The notes below the pieces were generated by a model. It had not been told where the DNA came from and did not search any database. It saw only the letters and a program-made list of their open reading frames with translations. This document shows, in pieces, positions 34,238 through 48,107 of a stretch of 64,000 bases of DNA. Source of the DNA: Hansfordia pulvinata. Taxonomy: Eukaryota > Ascomycota > Sordariomycetes > Xylariales. The translations under genes were made by a program, and so were the position numbers. The first letter of the stretch is position 1. Every line of letters starts with the position of its first letter. The stretch covers positions 1,054,001-1,118,000 of the forward strand of contig BJKQ01000008.1 of NCBI GenBank assembly GCA_006538405.1, written 5' to 3'.

Positions 34238-34648
34238 AGGCATTTCCTTTTGCCTTTGAGGTCGGTCGCGACTATCTTAAATGATGGTGGGCCGTACCGT
34301 CAAGGTCTCTTTTTTTTTTCTCTAGGGCAGGGCGGGCGAGCGGGGCCTAGAAAGCTGGCTGAACGGAGTACTCGTAGGGGACCAGCAGTCCCCTACGCGG
34401 GTGGATGGCGGGGCATGGAGGGGCAAATTCATCCATTGTGACTGACTTTCGCTGTGCCGCGCTGCAGCTACGACCAACACCGACCGCGGTCATCCCGACC
34501 TTGTCGGTTTCGCTTTTTCTTTCTCACGCGGCGGAACAGCACCTCCTTGCGCGGGTGCACCTAATCCACTCCCTCAGGGCCTCCTTGGACTGCATCTGCG
34601 CCCGATATTTTGCAGACTGACGACGCAACTGATCACGTCTCGAACATT
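34238..34648. other. Intergenic: tRNA terminator and KTI12 promoter
   Basis: Holds a T4 run 11 nt after the tRNA, a T10 run at 34310-34319, a GGAGTACTCGTAG word near 34366 and the KTI12 leader. No coding region seen. Confidence 0.6.
34248..34251 (+). terminator. Pol III terminator of tRNA-Val
   Basis: First run of four T after the tRNA 3' end. The T10 at 34310-34319 would be a strong backup. Confidence 0.55.
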
Positions 34649-36057
<1,409 letters not shown>

Positions 36058-38056
36058 TTATTCGGTTGCTGTTTTCTTTTCCCGCGTCCGCATTCGGGAA
36101 CACACTCTTCGGCCACCTCGGCGGTAGGCTGCGCTTCTTTGTGGTAATGGCTCAGACACCGGTTGGCAAATCGCAAGTAGACTTTTATAGCCGCTTGTTG
36201 TTTGTCGGTCAGCCAGCTCCGCGTGGCAGCGCCGACGAACTACTCTCGATATGCAACACTGCCTGGCGCGAAGCCAGAGCCAACGCACGACACATAGCGC
36301 GCCGCCGGCCGGATACCACGCATGCATGTGGAGAGGATGCCCGAGTCTTGAGGCACGACTGTTTGCTGGCCCAGCTGCTCCACGGGCATGGGTCGAGGCG
36401 GCACAGAGGGGGCGACATGACACTGGGCCGTCGACTGAGCGTGACAGCCAAATTGGTGGCGCTCTGAGCGAGACAGTTGCGCCGGCTCATTGATTTCACC
36501 ACCAACTGGACGCAACAAAACGGCCATACCAGATGACGACGTGTAGCAGGAGATGCTCCATCGATCCGTTGACGTGAATAGCACCTCGTCCTCGCTCTTG
36601 GTCCGGACGATTCCGGGATGAGATGCCGGTATCGCACAGATGACTAGGCTAAGAACAGGCGTCTGCAAGTCGCACATGATGAAAGCCTCCATGCTCCCCG
36701 GCAATGCTGGGCAGAGGCTCAGGCCGAGTGGGGGAAGTATCGAGACAAACCAGACGCGGGCGACGGCCAGGCAAGCAAGTCGATCTGTGCTTGACTCACC
36801 CAGATAGAGATGAGGGCGGAGATGGGAGGTTGCAGGATCGGACTCGAAGCTCTTCTTCGAAGGGCCTGGTGAACGACGATACGATACGGAATACATTGAA
36901 TACCTACCTACCTACCTGCCTGCCACTGGACCCGGGACCTCGGACCAAACCACACACGGGACGCAACAGCAACCGCAGAGGCGCGGACTGCCCTTCAAGA
37001 GTGATCCGTGCGCCGTGAGTGAGGTCACAATCGCAAGATATATTGCATCTAAAGGACTGCTCCCGTATGTACCCGTGTGGGCGTGAGGTCTGCCAACAAA
37101 AGAGTATATGGCGAGATACCCCGCGCTTGACAGGCATTGGCCGGCCCTGTGCGGTGGATCTCCACCCCCACACACACCGAAGCTCCGTCGCGTTTAAACA
37201 GCGGACTCTGCGGTCGTCTGGGGTGCGGAGTACTCGTACTCACGAAGCCTTTATTGGGTGAAGGGACGCGGATCCGGGAGTGCGGGAGTATCTGGGCTCG
37301 GTCGGGCGGACGGGAGCGCTGGGAGCTGAGCCGGCAAGGCCAGCATGCAGCCACCAGCAAGGTCAGCATGCAGCCAACAAGGCCAGCAAGGTTGGCAGCG
37401 AGGTTAGCAAGGCCAGCAAGTCCCCCCTCCCTCTCTCGGCTATGTATGGATGGACGGTGGTGACAGCGCAGCCTATGGAGAGGTAGCGATCGGCTATTTG
37501 GCCGAACCAACCCCAGCTTTACGGGTAACTCATCATCAGTCCCCCGCCCAGTACCTAACGTACTCACCTGCAATGGCACACATACCTTGTACTGACATGG
37601 GACTCGACTTGTTAGATCCGGGGGTGGGCGCTTATGACTTCACACCCACGCGGTCGACACAACGGCAGGCAGCTCGCCCTCGTTCCATGTAAATACAAGA
37701 CGCAGGATCCCCTTCGCTCGGGCACTTCTCCGACCTCTTTCTCTAGTCCAGCAGGCCGCCCTTGTGTCTAGGAGCACGACACACACCACCTCTTCTATAC
37801 CCGTATCTCCCACATTACACCGCCGAGCTACCCCTCCGCCCGCCATCGTGACCTACCTAGTGAGGCCGGGAGGAAGACGGACGTCCGTGCCCACCTGCCT
37901 CACCGACTTGGCCCACGGATCTGGATTCCGAGTCGTCTCGGAGGAAGAGCTAGAGAGAGCAGAAGCCAGAGGAGGCTTCGGACCGGTCTTTGAGACACAC
38001 AACCCCATCCACGCCTCAGGAACCGGAAACACAGGTAGACAGCCAGCCTGCTCACC
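36058..38056. other. Intergenic region with short tandem repeats
   Basis: 3' flank of KTI12 and promoter of the AMP-ligase gene. Contains CCTACCTACCTACCTGCC at about 36904, a GAGTACTC core at 37228-37235, and the AAGGCCAGCATGCAGCCA repeats. Open frames of up to 218 codons (36240-36896, -) show no domain. No gene supported. Confidence 0.55.
37336..37421. repeat. Degenerate AAGG(C/T)CAGCA repeat block
   Basis: AAGGYCAGCATGCAGCCA occurs at 37336-37353 and 37359-37376, followed by several AAGGCCAGCAAG partial units. It is a local tandem expansion without coding support. Confidence 0.7.
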
Positions 38057-40547
38057 ATGTCCGGAGCGACCTCGCGCCTGCGAAGCCTACTGGGCCAACT
38101 CGGCGGCGCCGCAAAGCCATCGTCGTCGCCCGTGGGTTGGGACCACGCGCACCACGTGCACCAGCTGTCGCCGACGCAGTTCCTCGAACGCGCCGCCGCC
38201 ATAGAGCCCGACGCCACGGCCGTCGTCCACCAGCCCGCCGCCGCCGCCGCCTCCGCCTCCGCCTCTGCTTCTTCCTCACAGCAACAGGAGCAGCAGCAGC
38301 CTCCACCGCTACTGCGCCGCTCGTACGCCGAGCTCGCGGACCGCGCCCGCGGCCTCGCCTACCACCTCCTCGCGGCCTCCAAGCGCCGCGTCGGCATCCT
38401 CGCCCCCAACACCCCGGCCTTTCTCGAGTCCATCTACGCCATCGTCGCCGCCGGGGGCGTCGTCGTCCCTGTCAACTACCGGTGAGTCGCCCCTGCGCGT
38501 CTGTGCGCTCCATTGTGTCCCGGTCATATGCAGCGGAAAACTGGGCTTGGCTGTCGGCTATGGCCCTGGAAGAGAGGGAGGGGAGAGCGAGAGGGATCTC
38601 CGTGGGTTTCCGGGTCGACTGCAAACAGACCCTCGGGGACCCTACGGCCTGCAGGAAGAGTCAATGGGTGATTGGGCTTGAAAGTCAGGGACGAAATGAT
38701 GCTAGGAAATCGCTGCTGGAACATCATTGCTGACCTGCCTCTTGCTCCCAGGCTCAAGCCCGAGGATATTACGTACATCTTTGACTTTGCAGAGGTCGAC
38801 CTGATCATAGTCGACAAGGAGTTCGAGCCCTTACTGGAAGACTTCCACAAGACACACCCAGACGTCCCGTTTCTGGTCGATGTTGTAAGCACGCCGTCCT
38901 CTCCCCTCTCCATTCCCCCCTCCCAGCTTCGGCGGAGAAAGAAGAAAAAAGAAAAGAAAAAGACATGGCCCTGTGCTGACACGCATCTTGCAGGACACAG
39001 ACGGCGCCGAGGGCCCCTTCGACGCGGCGATCCGCGACGGCCTCGAGCAGGACCGGGCGCGCGGGTCCAAGGGCTGGGCGGGCCTCCAGTCGCAGTGCGC
39101 GTCCGAGGACGACATGCTCGCCATCCCCTTCACCTCGGGCACCACCTCCCGCCCCAAAGGCTGCGTCTACACCCACCGCGGCGCGTACCTCGCCAGCCTC
39201 GGCAACATTGTCGAGTCCGGCCTCAACGTCCCCAACGGACGTTGTAGATATCTCTGGACGCTTCCCATGTGAGTGCCAACACTGGCTCTGCCTCCGCCCC
39301 CCCACCCCCTTTTTGCTTCCTCTTTCTTCGTACTGCGAACTGACTAGAACAACTCCCAGGTTCCATGCGATGGGCTGGACGTTCCCGTGAGTTGCAATGC
39401 CGCGATGCGAGCAGAATTTTTTTTTTTTTTTTTTTAAAAAAAGGACCAGTTCTCCGGCCGGCTAACCACTCCCTTGTCCGCCCGCTCTCCAGCTGGGCCG
39501 TCACGGCCGTCAGGGGCACACACTACTGCCTGCGCAAGATCGACTACCCGCTCATCTGGCGCCTGCTCAAGGAGGAGCGCATCACGCACTTCAACGCCGC
39601 GCCCACCGTCAACACGCTGCTGTGCGCCGCCCCGAGGCCGAGCGCCTGCCCAACCCCGTCCGCGTCACCGTCGCCGCCAGCCCTCCGACCGCTCACCTCT
39701 TCGAGCAGATGGTCAGTCCCCCCCGGTCTCCGGAAACAGAACACCCTTATTTCCTCGACTCAAATTGGACTGACTTGACTAAAAAAAAAACAATAGACCA
39801 ACATCAACCTGCACCCAGTCCACGTGTACGGCATGACTGAGACCTACGGTCCCATCACAAAGGGCTACCCGCTTCCCGCCTGGGACTCGCTACCGGACGC
39901 GGAGCGTTACGCGCTCATGGCGCGCCAGGGCCACGGCTTCCTGACCAGCCTGCCCATTCGCGTGGTCAAGCCGCTGGGTGAGGACGACGCGGCAGAGGGG
40001 CCGAACGGCCGCGAGTTGGTCGACGTGGCCCGCGACGGCCGCGAGCTCGGCGAGATTGTCTTCCTCGGCAACATCTGCGCCCAAGGCTACTACCGCAACC
40101 CAGAGGCGACCCGCCGCCTCTTCGCCGGCGGCGCCCTTCACTCGGGCGATCTGGCCGTCTGGAACCCGGACGGCAGCGCACAGATCCAGGACCGCTCCAA
40201 GGACATCATCATCAGTGGTGCGTTTATTCTCCCCCCCTTCCTTGTCCTTCATTCTCTCCATATTTCTTGTCCCGGCTGCCCCGATCCCTTCTCCGTGTAA
40301 GGAACGAAAGAAAAGACATTCTTTACCAATCTACCCTGGGAAAAGGGAGATAGATTAGAGTGATAAGTAATCGACTGACCGCGTCCACTCCCAGGCGGCG
40401 AAAACATCTCCTCCGTCGCCCTCGAGGGCATGCTTGTGCAGCACCCGGAGGTCCTCGAGGCGGGCGTCGTCGCCGTGCCCGACGAGCACTGGGGCGAGCG
40501 GCCCAAGGCCTACGTCACTGTCAAGAGGAGGGAGGGAGACTCGGGCA

Positions 40548-40589
<42 letters not shown>

Positions 40590-40816
40590 TCACTACGACA
40601 GCGACTGCGGAAACAACCACAACAACAACAGCAACAACAACAGCAACGCTCCGCGACAGGCCCGAGTCCCTGATCGACTGGGCGCGCGCCCAGCCCGCCA
40701 TCAGCCGCTTCATGGTCCCGCGCGACGTCGAGGTGGTCGACGACCTGCCCAAGACCAGCACGGGCAAAATCCAGAAGAATGTGCTGCGCGAGTGGTCTCG
40801 GCGGAAGAGCGGCTGA
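38057..40816 (+). CDS. AMP-dependent acyl-CoA synthetase-like ligase, frame one base short
   Basis: Activates a carboxylic acid as acyl-AMP and usually transfers it to CoA. Seven exons: 38057-38481, 38752-38884, 38994-39268, 39360-39386 (27 nt), 39493-39711, 39797-40217 and 40395-40816. Landmarks are HQLSPTQFLERAAAIEPDA, RVGILAPNTPAFLESIYAI, the ATP loop TSGTTSRPKG (~233-242), TLPMFHAMGWTFPWAVTAVR, VYGMTETYGP, HSGDLAVWNPDG, DRSKDIIISGGENISS and the catalytic Lys in PKTSTGKIQK (~625). In exon 5 the frame moves by one at CCCC (39630-39633): AAPTVNTLLCAAP continues as EAERLPNPVRVTVAA. With that base added the sum is 641 codons. Low-complexity inserts (poly-Ala/Ser near the N-terminus, (AGC)n Ser and ACA Thr tracts near 40553-40650) are unusual for the family. 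Substrate chain length is unknown. Confidence 0.9.
39417..39442. repeat. T19A7 tract in an intron of the AMP-ligase gene
   Basis: Nineteen T followed by seven A inside intron 4 (39387-39492). An A10 run is also present in the next intron, just before its CAATAG acceptor. Confidence 0.85.
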
Positions 40817-41118
40817 AGGGGTTTAATGCATGAGCCGCGCAGGAGTTGAGGGGGCCCCTCGAAGGGAGAAACTCATAGGGATAGAAGGGTCGGGTAGTTG
40901 CATTCGCCGTGTGATCAAACTGCTCTGATTTCTGTGATTTTGCGTTCGTGATGTGTGATAAGGGATCAATGTGGTTTCGTTGGAATGCGTCTAGACCGCG
41001 TCAATGTTTATCGCGACATTTACGTGCAACGTAATTCATGTGAACCAGCGAGTGGCCACGCTCCGTCAAGATTCAACCCACGTACACAAGATACGCCGGG
41101 GCAGTCTCCTCCATAACC
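40817..41118. other. Convergent intergenic region (302 bp)
   Basis: Shared 3' flank of the AMP-ligase (+) and APC4 (-) genes. Nothing beyond untranslated sequence is seen. Confidence 0.6.
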
Positions 41119-43878
41119 TCACCCCATCGCGTCCCCGCCCCCGCTCTGGTTCGCCGGCCCAGTCGATTCGAAAGGGTCCTCTGGGAGTGCGAAGATTTTA
41201 TAGGTCTGCTGGTCACCGCCCAGCAAGCAGACTCTGGGCGGCAAGGCGCCTCTTTCCGAGCTGGCTTCCTTGACCTCCATCTGCACCGGTGTGAAGCCCG
41301 GCTCGCACGGAACGGTAAAATTCACGAACAGGCTCGTCAATTGCGCATTGCTCAGAGACTGGGCTGAGACGGGTGCATTCGCTTCATACGCTTGGTATCC
41401 CAGGTCTCCGGACTGGTGCGGGATTCTGATGATCCGCAGGGGGTCATTCTTGTCTGAGAAGATAGTCAGCCTGACTGCACGCGCATGCGTGGGATGAATC
41501 TACGCAGTCATACCTCTTGAAGCCCAAAGCACAAGCAGGCTATCTTCGTATAGAAACTTCAGGTCGAGTATCTTGCCGTCTCCAAGAGATAAGCAGGACA
41601 CCATGGTTGACGTTTCTCCGCTGATGCCGTTGACAAGGTCGATGGCTGTCCTGAATATGTATACTGCAGTCGAGTCAGTCATTGCTGCATCTTAGTTGCG
41701 TGAAACTCACCATTGCTATCCTCGGTATCTACGGCCAAGGCCGTGAACGCCAAGCTTTTGGTGTTATCCTGATCGGTCAGCCTTTCGAGCTCCCGCGGGC
41801 GTTGTTATCGTTGTATTTGATGTCGCTGTCTTACCTGTTCTCGAGCCGCCAACATTTTGATGTCAAAGTTGCTGATGATCTGTGTCATCTCAATCCTGGT
41901 GGCATTGCCAAAGCGAACGCATCGTTTCTCGGCCTCTGCAATGCCCTCAAAGACAGATTCAGCCTTGGTGTCAAGGTACGTCCGCAGGAAGTCAACCTGA
42001 GAGAACCCAGCCGACGTGGACGTTCCGCTTTCAAGCTTGTTGACATGTTGATCCAGCATGTCCAGAAGAGACGTTCCGTTGTCGGCTTGTTCCCGGTAGC
42101 TGTCGGCATCCTCCTTCGAAACGCTGCTCAAATAATGTCGGATAGGGCTGGCAAGCATGTATCTCTGAATGTATGCCAGGACTTTGCCATGGTCCATGGT
42201 CGCCTCCTTCTCGGTGAGCTCATCAGATGCCGATGACGACGCCAACCGGTCAATCTCATGACGCAACCATGACGAGAAGCTGTGGAACAGCTCCAATTCT
42301 TCCATGACCACCAAGAGGATCTTGTTGCCCGCCATCATCAGACACGATACGACGTCCATGATTCGTGTGATTTGCGAGCTGGTGAACCCTATCTCATCTT
42401 TGGATTCGTGAAACCTGGCTATACCTAGAAGCCGGCTGAGCAATATGCCAATCCGTTCGAGTGCGGGCAAGAAATTCTCGTGAACCAGACCGCGAAGGGT
42501 TTGAAGTCCGGCGACAACAGCCTTATCCCAGCGTTTGTGTCCCTATGGTCCATTGTCAGCCGTGAAGAATCAGAGCGTGGTGGGGCATACCGACTCTTTC
42601 TGCAAGTTGGTCCACAAGCCATTCCTTAACCTCCGGGAACGTATGACCTGTGACCACGGTGTGGTACAATGCCTGGGCAATGCCCATGTCGCCATAGCTC
42701 CCTGCTTCCTTGAGTGTCTCGGTGATGCTATTGAGGAAGCGGTTGGGCAGTTCTTGAGTCGATTGCCATTCGCTCATCATCTGGACCTGGACCTGCTTGG
42801 TATATCTCAGGAGCTTTTGCAAGGTCGTAATCTTGGAGGCAAGAAGTGAGAGGGTTTCAGGCGAAGAGTGGATAAAGGTGAGATCTAGAGGGACCAGATA
42901 CACAGCCCTGGAGGCCCGCTCGTTTGCGGGCTTGAACAGGAGGCTATGCGTGGATAAGTCGGGGTGGGATGCGTGGCTGCAGAGCTCAAGAGCCGAAGCC
43001 GAGCCTACCGAAGAGCTCAGATTGTATGCAAAGCTTCCTATGACGAAAGAGTCATAGATGCTGAGGTGCACGCGCCCGTCGTCGGTGCCGACTATCATGA
43101 CATCGACCCGGTCGCTGTCGCGGGGCGAGAAGGGACGGAACATGAATTCCAGCGACGCCCTGGTTGTGAATACGAACATGTCGTCGCTGAATCAGGTAGG
43201 CAGGTAAGCACGTGTCCCGGAGACAGGAACAGATGGGCTTACCCAGACCCCCCTGAAGCTGGGAGAGGGCTGAGCTTGGGCAGCGCGGTTTCGACCTCGA
43301 GGAAGGCCAGCTCCCGAGGCAAGTCGACCAGAGCGCCGTGGTCGCTGGCGCCAAAGACGCCGGAGGCAAGCTTCTCCCACGTTGCCCCGCTAGCCTGACC
43401 TCTGGAGTTCGAGAGGCGCTTCCCGACATTGTTGCATGTCCACCCAATGCAGGTTATACGGGTCTTGCCGGCCTCGCAGACAGGCATCTGGTGGACGGCC
43501 TTGCTGGTCTCGAGGCCCATCAATCGGACGACGCCATCGCTCCAACCGACTGCAAGAAACTGGCCTTGACGCGGCTGTCAGTATGAAGCGGAGGTCTTGG
43601 GATGTGCTGATCCGACGAGAGAAGGGGAGGGAAGAGGGGGGGGGGGCACGGCGGGACGCACCGTCGGCTTTCCAGCGCAGAGCCTGGACGCTCTCGCGCT
43701 CGCCGCGCTGACTGCTCTTAGCGACTGTCTGACCGTTGGAGCGCCATATCTGCAGCGTGTTAGGCCCGGCAGCTCTGGCAGACAGCTCGACGCTGGGGCT
43801 GTACGTCAGGAGGCCGTCGTGAGGCTTGGGGTCGAGCCGATTCTCGCCAAAGAGCCGCAGCTCGATAGAGTCGGGCAT
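41119..43878 (-). CDS. APC4: Anaphase-promoting complex subunit 4 (Apc4)
   Basis: Scaffold subunit of the APC/C ubiquitin ligase that drives exit from mitosis. Seven exons give 793 residues: 43662-43878, 43243-43564, 42595-43186, 41835-42542, 41711-41768, 41514-41663 and 41119-41453. The N-terminal WD40-like part has ALRWKADGQFLAVGWSDGVV and GLETSKAVHQMPVC. The Apc4 long domain includes LVDQLAERGHKRWDKAVVAG, LVHENFLPALERIGILLSRL, FHSFSSWLRHEIDRLAS, KVLAYIQRYMLASPIRHYL and AEAEKRCVRFGNATR. The donor of intron 3 has to be AGA-GTCGGT, because the stronger GTATGC four bases downstream would break the frame. Intron 1 contains a G run. The short C-terminal exon chain keeps phase throughout. Confidence 0.92.
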
Positions 43879-44540
43879 GCTGGTTGGGCTAAAGGCTGGG
43901 GCCAGCCAAGAGCACCACCATCCTTAGCTTGCCGTTGCGCAGGTATGTAGCAGAGTGACTGGAACCTCGGGGCCGAATGGGTTGGGTAGGGTCTTTTGAT
44001 CGTGGAACACAGACCGAAGCACTTCCATGCCCTGTACTCGTACATACCTCCCAATGTTGCTGGAGACGCGGCAGGCGCGCGCGAGGTCCGGTAAGCCACA
44101 CTGTACGGGACAGAGCTTGAGACTGGTGGCTTGGAGGGGTTTGGAGGGGTACAAATACAGTGTCTTTTGCATGTTAGCACTGTATCTTCCCCAGTACGAT
44201 ACTCGAGCGCAGGGGCGCAGCCGCCGCCACTACATTCTTCACGATTCTCGGGGCTTGGGTGCGTAGCGTACAAGTACCAGGCAATTCTCACACCCACCAG
44301 TGCGCGGAATAGGTTCGCAGATCACACCGCCAAATGACAGTGTGGCTTGTGGTGTTTTTCGATTCGGCGGGTTGAAGCCCCGGAAGCGGCATTTCCCTCA
44401 TATCACGGCCGCCTGCTGTGTGCTCAAGTGGCATATTGATTTTGCAGAATCTATCAGAATGACCTCTCTTCAGACCCTTTTTCATGCCCAGTTGCCCGTT
44501 TCTCGCTATCATGATCACGTGCGCCTCTAACCCGCTCAGA
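43879..44540. other. Intergenic region between two minus-strand genes
   Basis: APC4 promoter and delta-COP 3' flank. Small frames only; no gene seen. Confidence 0.6.
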
Positions 44541-46432
44541 TTACTCAACCAAATACGAGTCCGCCACGGACTTGATATCTTTGGAAAAGGTAACCTCCTC
44601 GCTCTCCTCTATTAATGAAACAGACGTGACCTGCTTATTGTTAGACCGGAATCTGCGGCTGGGGAGGGTCATGATGATTGAACTCACGTCGACATCAATG
44701 AAGGGCGTCGTCTTCGAGAACCGCACTTGCATCGGGAAGAACTCGTTCTCGTCGTCAGCCTGCGCCTCAAACTCAAAGGCACCGTTGCCGTTCTCCTCGT
44801 TGACCGTGCCAATAGACCACTCCAAGCTATCGCCGGAAACCTCGTAGATGGCGTCCAGACTCGATACCGACGGCTCGCTGCCGGCGTACGGGATCTGAAC
44901 CGTCACATCCCGGAGTTCGTCGCCGCCCGTAAGCTCGTACTCCACAGTCATGGTGTAGTTGCCACCAGAGCCCTTGTTGACCCAGACCGTGAAGCTGATG
45001 GGCAGGGCGCTCGTGTCCTCCGTCTTGGGCGTGGCGCGCCACCTCAGGACACCGACAGAGTTGTTGACGGGAAACCCGCGGGCCGCGTTGCTCATTTGAA
45101 TGACCTTGGAGCTGGTGAACAAGCCGCGGTCAACGTTGGGGTGGGTGCGGAACTGAGCGCCGTGGCTGGCATTGGCGGCCAGGTTCAGTTTGACCTTCGT
45201 GAGGCTGGGGTCTGAGATACGCAGACTGAGATCTCCGCTGACGGACAGGGAGTTAAGGGCGCCTTCGCGAGACAGCTTGGCGGTGATGGCCTCGTTGACG
45301 GTGACGTGAATGGCGTCGCGGTCCATGGTAGCAGACATGCGCGCGGCTGGGGGCTCCGCGGCAGCGGGGCTGGCAGCAACAGGAACAAGAGGCGTGTCGT
45401 CGACCTCGGCACCCATGTCGCCTCGGACGCGCTCAAACATATCGGTCGTCTTGGACTTCTTGCCCAGCTGCATACCCTTGCCTTTCATCGAAGGCATCCT
45501 GTTTTGTGAGGTCAGCGCTGTTGCAGAGGGGCGGAGAGCGCGCGCGGGCAGCAATACTTGTGCGATTTGTTCTTTTCAGCCTCATAAGAGTCGTATGTAT
45601 CGGCAGGAGTGGGACGAGTGGGCGGCGTATAGGTCGGGTACTGGGGCGTCCGGGGGGCAGGCCGGCCAGACCTGGCAGACTCTTTGCGCTGCAGCTCGAG
45701 CTGCTTGGCCTTCCTCTTGCGCTCCTCGGTGGCTTCGAGCTCCTTGTTCTGTGGAAGGGACGCAAAGTTAGTACCTGGAGACGATATATCGACCACAGGC
45801 AGCGAATACAGAAGTGACTCGACGGTGGCCTGGGAGTAGCACGTACCCTGGCGATGATTTCTTGGATGCGCTCCTCGTGACTCTCCATCTCGAGAAAGGT
45901 CTTGATCTGGCTGATGGTGAGGTTTTCGCGGTAGCCGAGGGTGACAATCTCGTCAAAAGCGCTCTGCAGCTCAAAGGCATTGCGCAGGATATCGGACTCG
46001 TCGAGGCTTCGGCAGGTGCTGGTGACGAGCTGGGCAAAGAGGTGGAGGGAGTCTATGTCTTGGAGAATGTTGGACTGGCGATTGGTGATGAGAACCATGT
46101 AGAGCTCGTCGAGAGGCTGGTAGACAAAGCGGACGCTGTCCTGCTCGACGATGGTGTGCTGGGTGCCGGCGTCGGCGAGCTTGGGGAAAGAGGCGAGCAG
46201 GGCTTCGATGCGGGATCGGGGCATCTCGCGGAACTGCCTCGAGAGGACAGCCTTGCCTCCGCGAGTGCAGATGGAAGCGGCCAAGATAACCTGCCTGGCG
46301 TGTCAGCAGCCATGAGAGTCGGACGCGGGTGTGGCAGTGATGGCGAGGGCATAAGTCCAAACGACAAACGACAAACGACGGTGAAGGGGGCGCCGGCCTT
46401 GAGGGCGAGAGTGGGGGGTAAGATGTTACCAT
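44541..46432 (-). CDS. RET2: Coatomer subunit delta (delta-COP)
   Basis: COPI coat subunit for retrograde Golgi-to-ER vesicles. Five exons give 512 residues: 46430-46432 (the ATG alone), 45847-46290, 45558-45748, 44688-45498 and 44541-44630. The join gives M-VILAASICTRGGKAVLSRQFRE, the usual N-terminus of the longin domain. A charged linker follows (KELEATEERKRKAKQLELQ, then TPQYPTYTPPTRP). MPSMKGKGMQLGKKSKTTDM leads to the mu-homology domain, with INVTVNEAITAKLSREG-like HVTVNEAITAKLSREGALNS, FTSSKVIQMSNAARGFPVNN, GVLRWR and the end VTFSKDIKSVADSYLVE. The last intron (44631-44687) is 57 nt, in frame and stop-free, so unspliced RNA would add 19 residues between IDVD and VTSVSLIEE. Confidence 0.95.
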
Positions 46433-48107
46433 TTTGTCGAGACGACGGGGGCGAAGAGGCCTGGGGAGCCGGGTCTGCCTTTGCACACTGCTAGAAGCGG
46501 AGCAACTGAACGTGACGAGACGTTGGGGTGAAGCTTGGTGGGATGCGCAGACGGACCCTCGTCAGGGGAAGCAGGTGGGTGATGTGGGCGAGGTGCTGGA
46601 TGTTCGAGCGGCGGCGGCGATGATGGCGAAGGGCCAGCTGTCCCGCCAATGGGTGCACTGCTGTCAGCCTTCAGGGCTGTGGCGGCGGGTACCTAATGTG
46701 GTAGGTCAGTGACGGGTCTTGGGCGTGTGAGGTACTTGCTCATGATGGCCGGCTACTTACGATTTGGCCCTTCGACGGGAAGCTTGATAAGTACTGTTAC
46801 ATGTACTTTTTATAACTGTTCGAGTGTACGGCGGGAGTACCTCAGGGACGGTTGTAGCCCAGGGCATGGATGTAGAGTCACCCTCGGAGGTCGATGGGGC
46901 CACTTCCAAGGTCAGGCTGGAGGTTAGGTAGCCGATCGCCTGTCTTTCAGGGCCTTCATCCCCGGGAAGGGGGCTCTAGGTCTGGCTCTGGTACTTGGTT
47001 CTAATGAAAGCTGGAGGAACCTACAGCACTAGAGGCTACATGTATTACGGCTCCAGCTTGACTACATGTAGAGGCATGTATGTAGGTTTTACGGAGTAGG
47101 AGATGCCCACCACATCCATGTATCCGCACCTGTATGAGAGCCAGGCTGGATGTTCCTACAGGTACGAGTAGCAGCTCCAGACCTACACCAGCGTTGGATC
47201 CATTAACGATACCTTACCTCGCGTCTGCAGCTCTCTGGTGCATCGCGCACGTATACGTGAGGTACGAGCAGAGCATCTGCACTGGCATCCAGGACGTACC
47301 AGGATAACTGGACCCGCGCTTTCTCCATAGAACCCGCGACAGATCCGATGGGAGCTACCATAAAGTTAAAAAACGGAGCACGGGGCACGCATGCGTGAAC
47401 CAAGGTTTTCGCCAGTCGCAAAGCTGCCGCGGCCGAGCACCAAACCTCGACGCCCCAATCTCGCAAGCTGATCCTCATCGTCACCTCGACCTCAAGCCGC
47501 ATTCGCGTCACCCTCCATCCACCATTACGGCGGTTCCGCGCTCCCCAGCTGCAAGCCCTGTCCAGCCCTGAATCCGGCTCTTGGAGGTACATATACTGCA
47601 GCCAACCTGACACCACCTCATCATTCCGTCCCCCCATTCCAACCAGCCTGTCACCTGCTCGCGCTGATTCCGACGTAAGGCCTGGCACACTGTTCAAAAG
47701 CCTGCCTTGTCCTGGCACACAAACGCTACTTCGCTGCTGAACCTTCCGTCCGCATCATCAGCCGCCACCTCTCTCTCCCAACCCCATCAAATGTTGGCTC
47801 GATCTACCCAGCTGCCACCAGTTCAACACATTCGCACCGCTCCCGAAGCCCGACTCCCCCCGTGTCCATCTCACGTCTCGTCCACGCGCATCGACTCCCG
47901 ATACTCTCCAGGGACCTCACGCACCAGGTTCGACTCTGTCGCGTCGTCTTAGCGTCACCGGGGCTTGTTCAAGCCCTGAGCCTTCGTACGCTCACGTCGA
48001 GGCTGCCGAATCCATTCGTCTTTTCCCTACGGACAGCTTCGTCACCTGCTGTACCAGAACTCTTTTCATATCGATAACCGGGCCACTCTGCCCAATAACA
48101 CGCCATC
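46433..48107. other. Divergent promoter region (1.7 kb)
   Basis: Between delta-COP (-) and the acidic-protein gene (+). Includes TACATGTAGAGGCATGTATG-type words near 47060-47080 and a pyrimidine-rich leader from about 47700. No supported gene. Confidence 0.55.
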
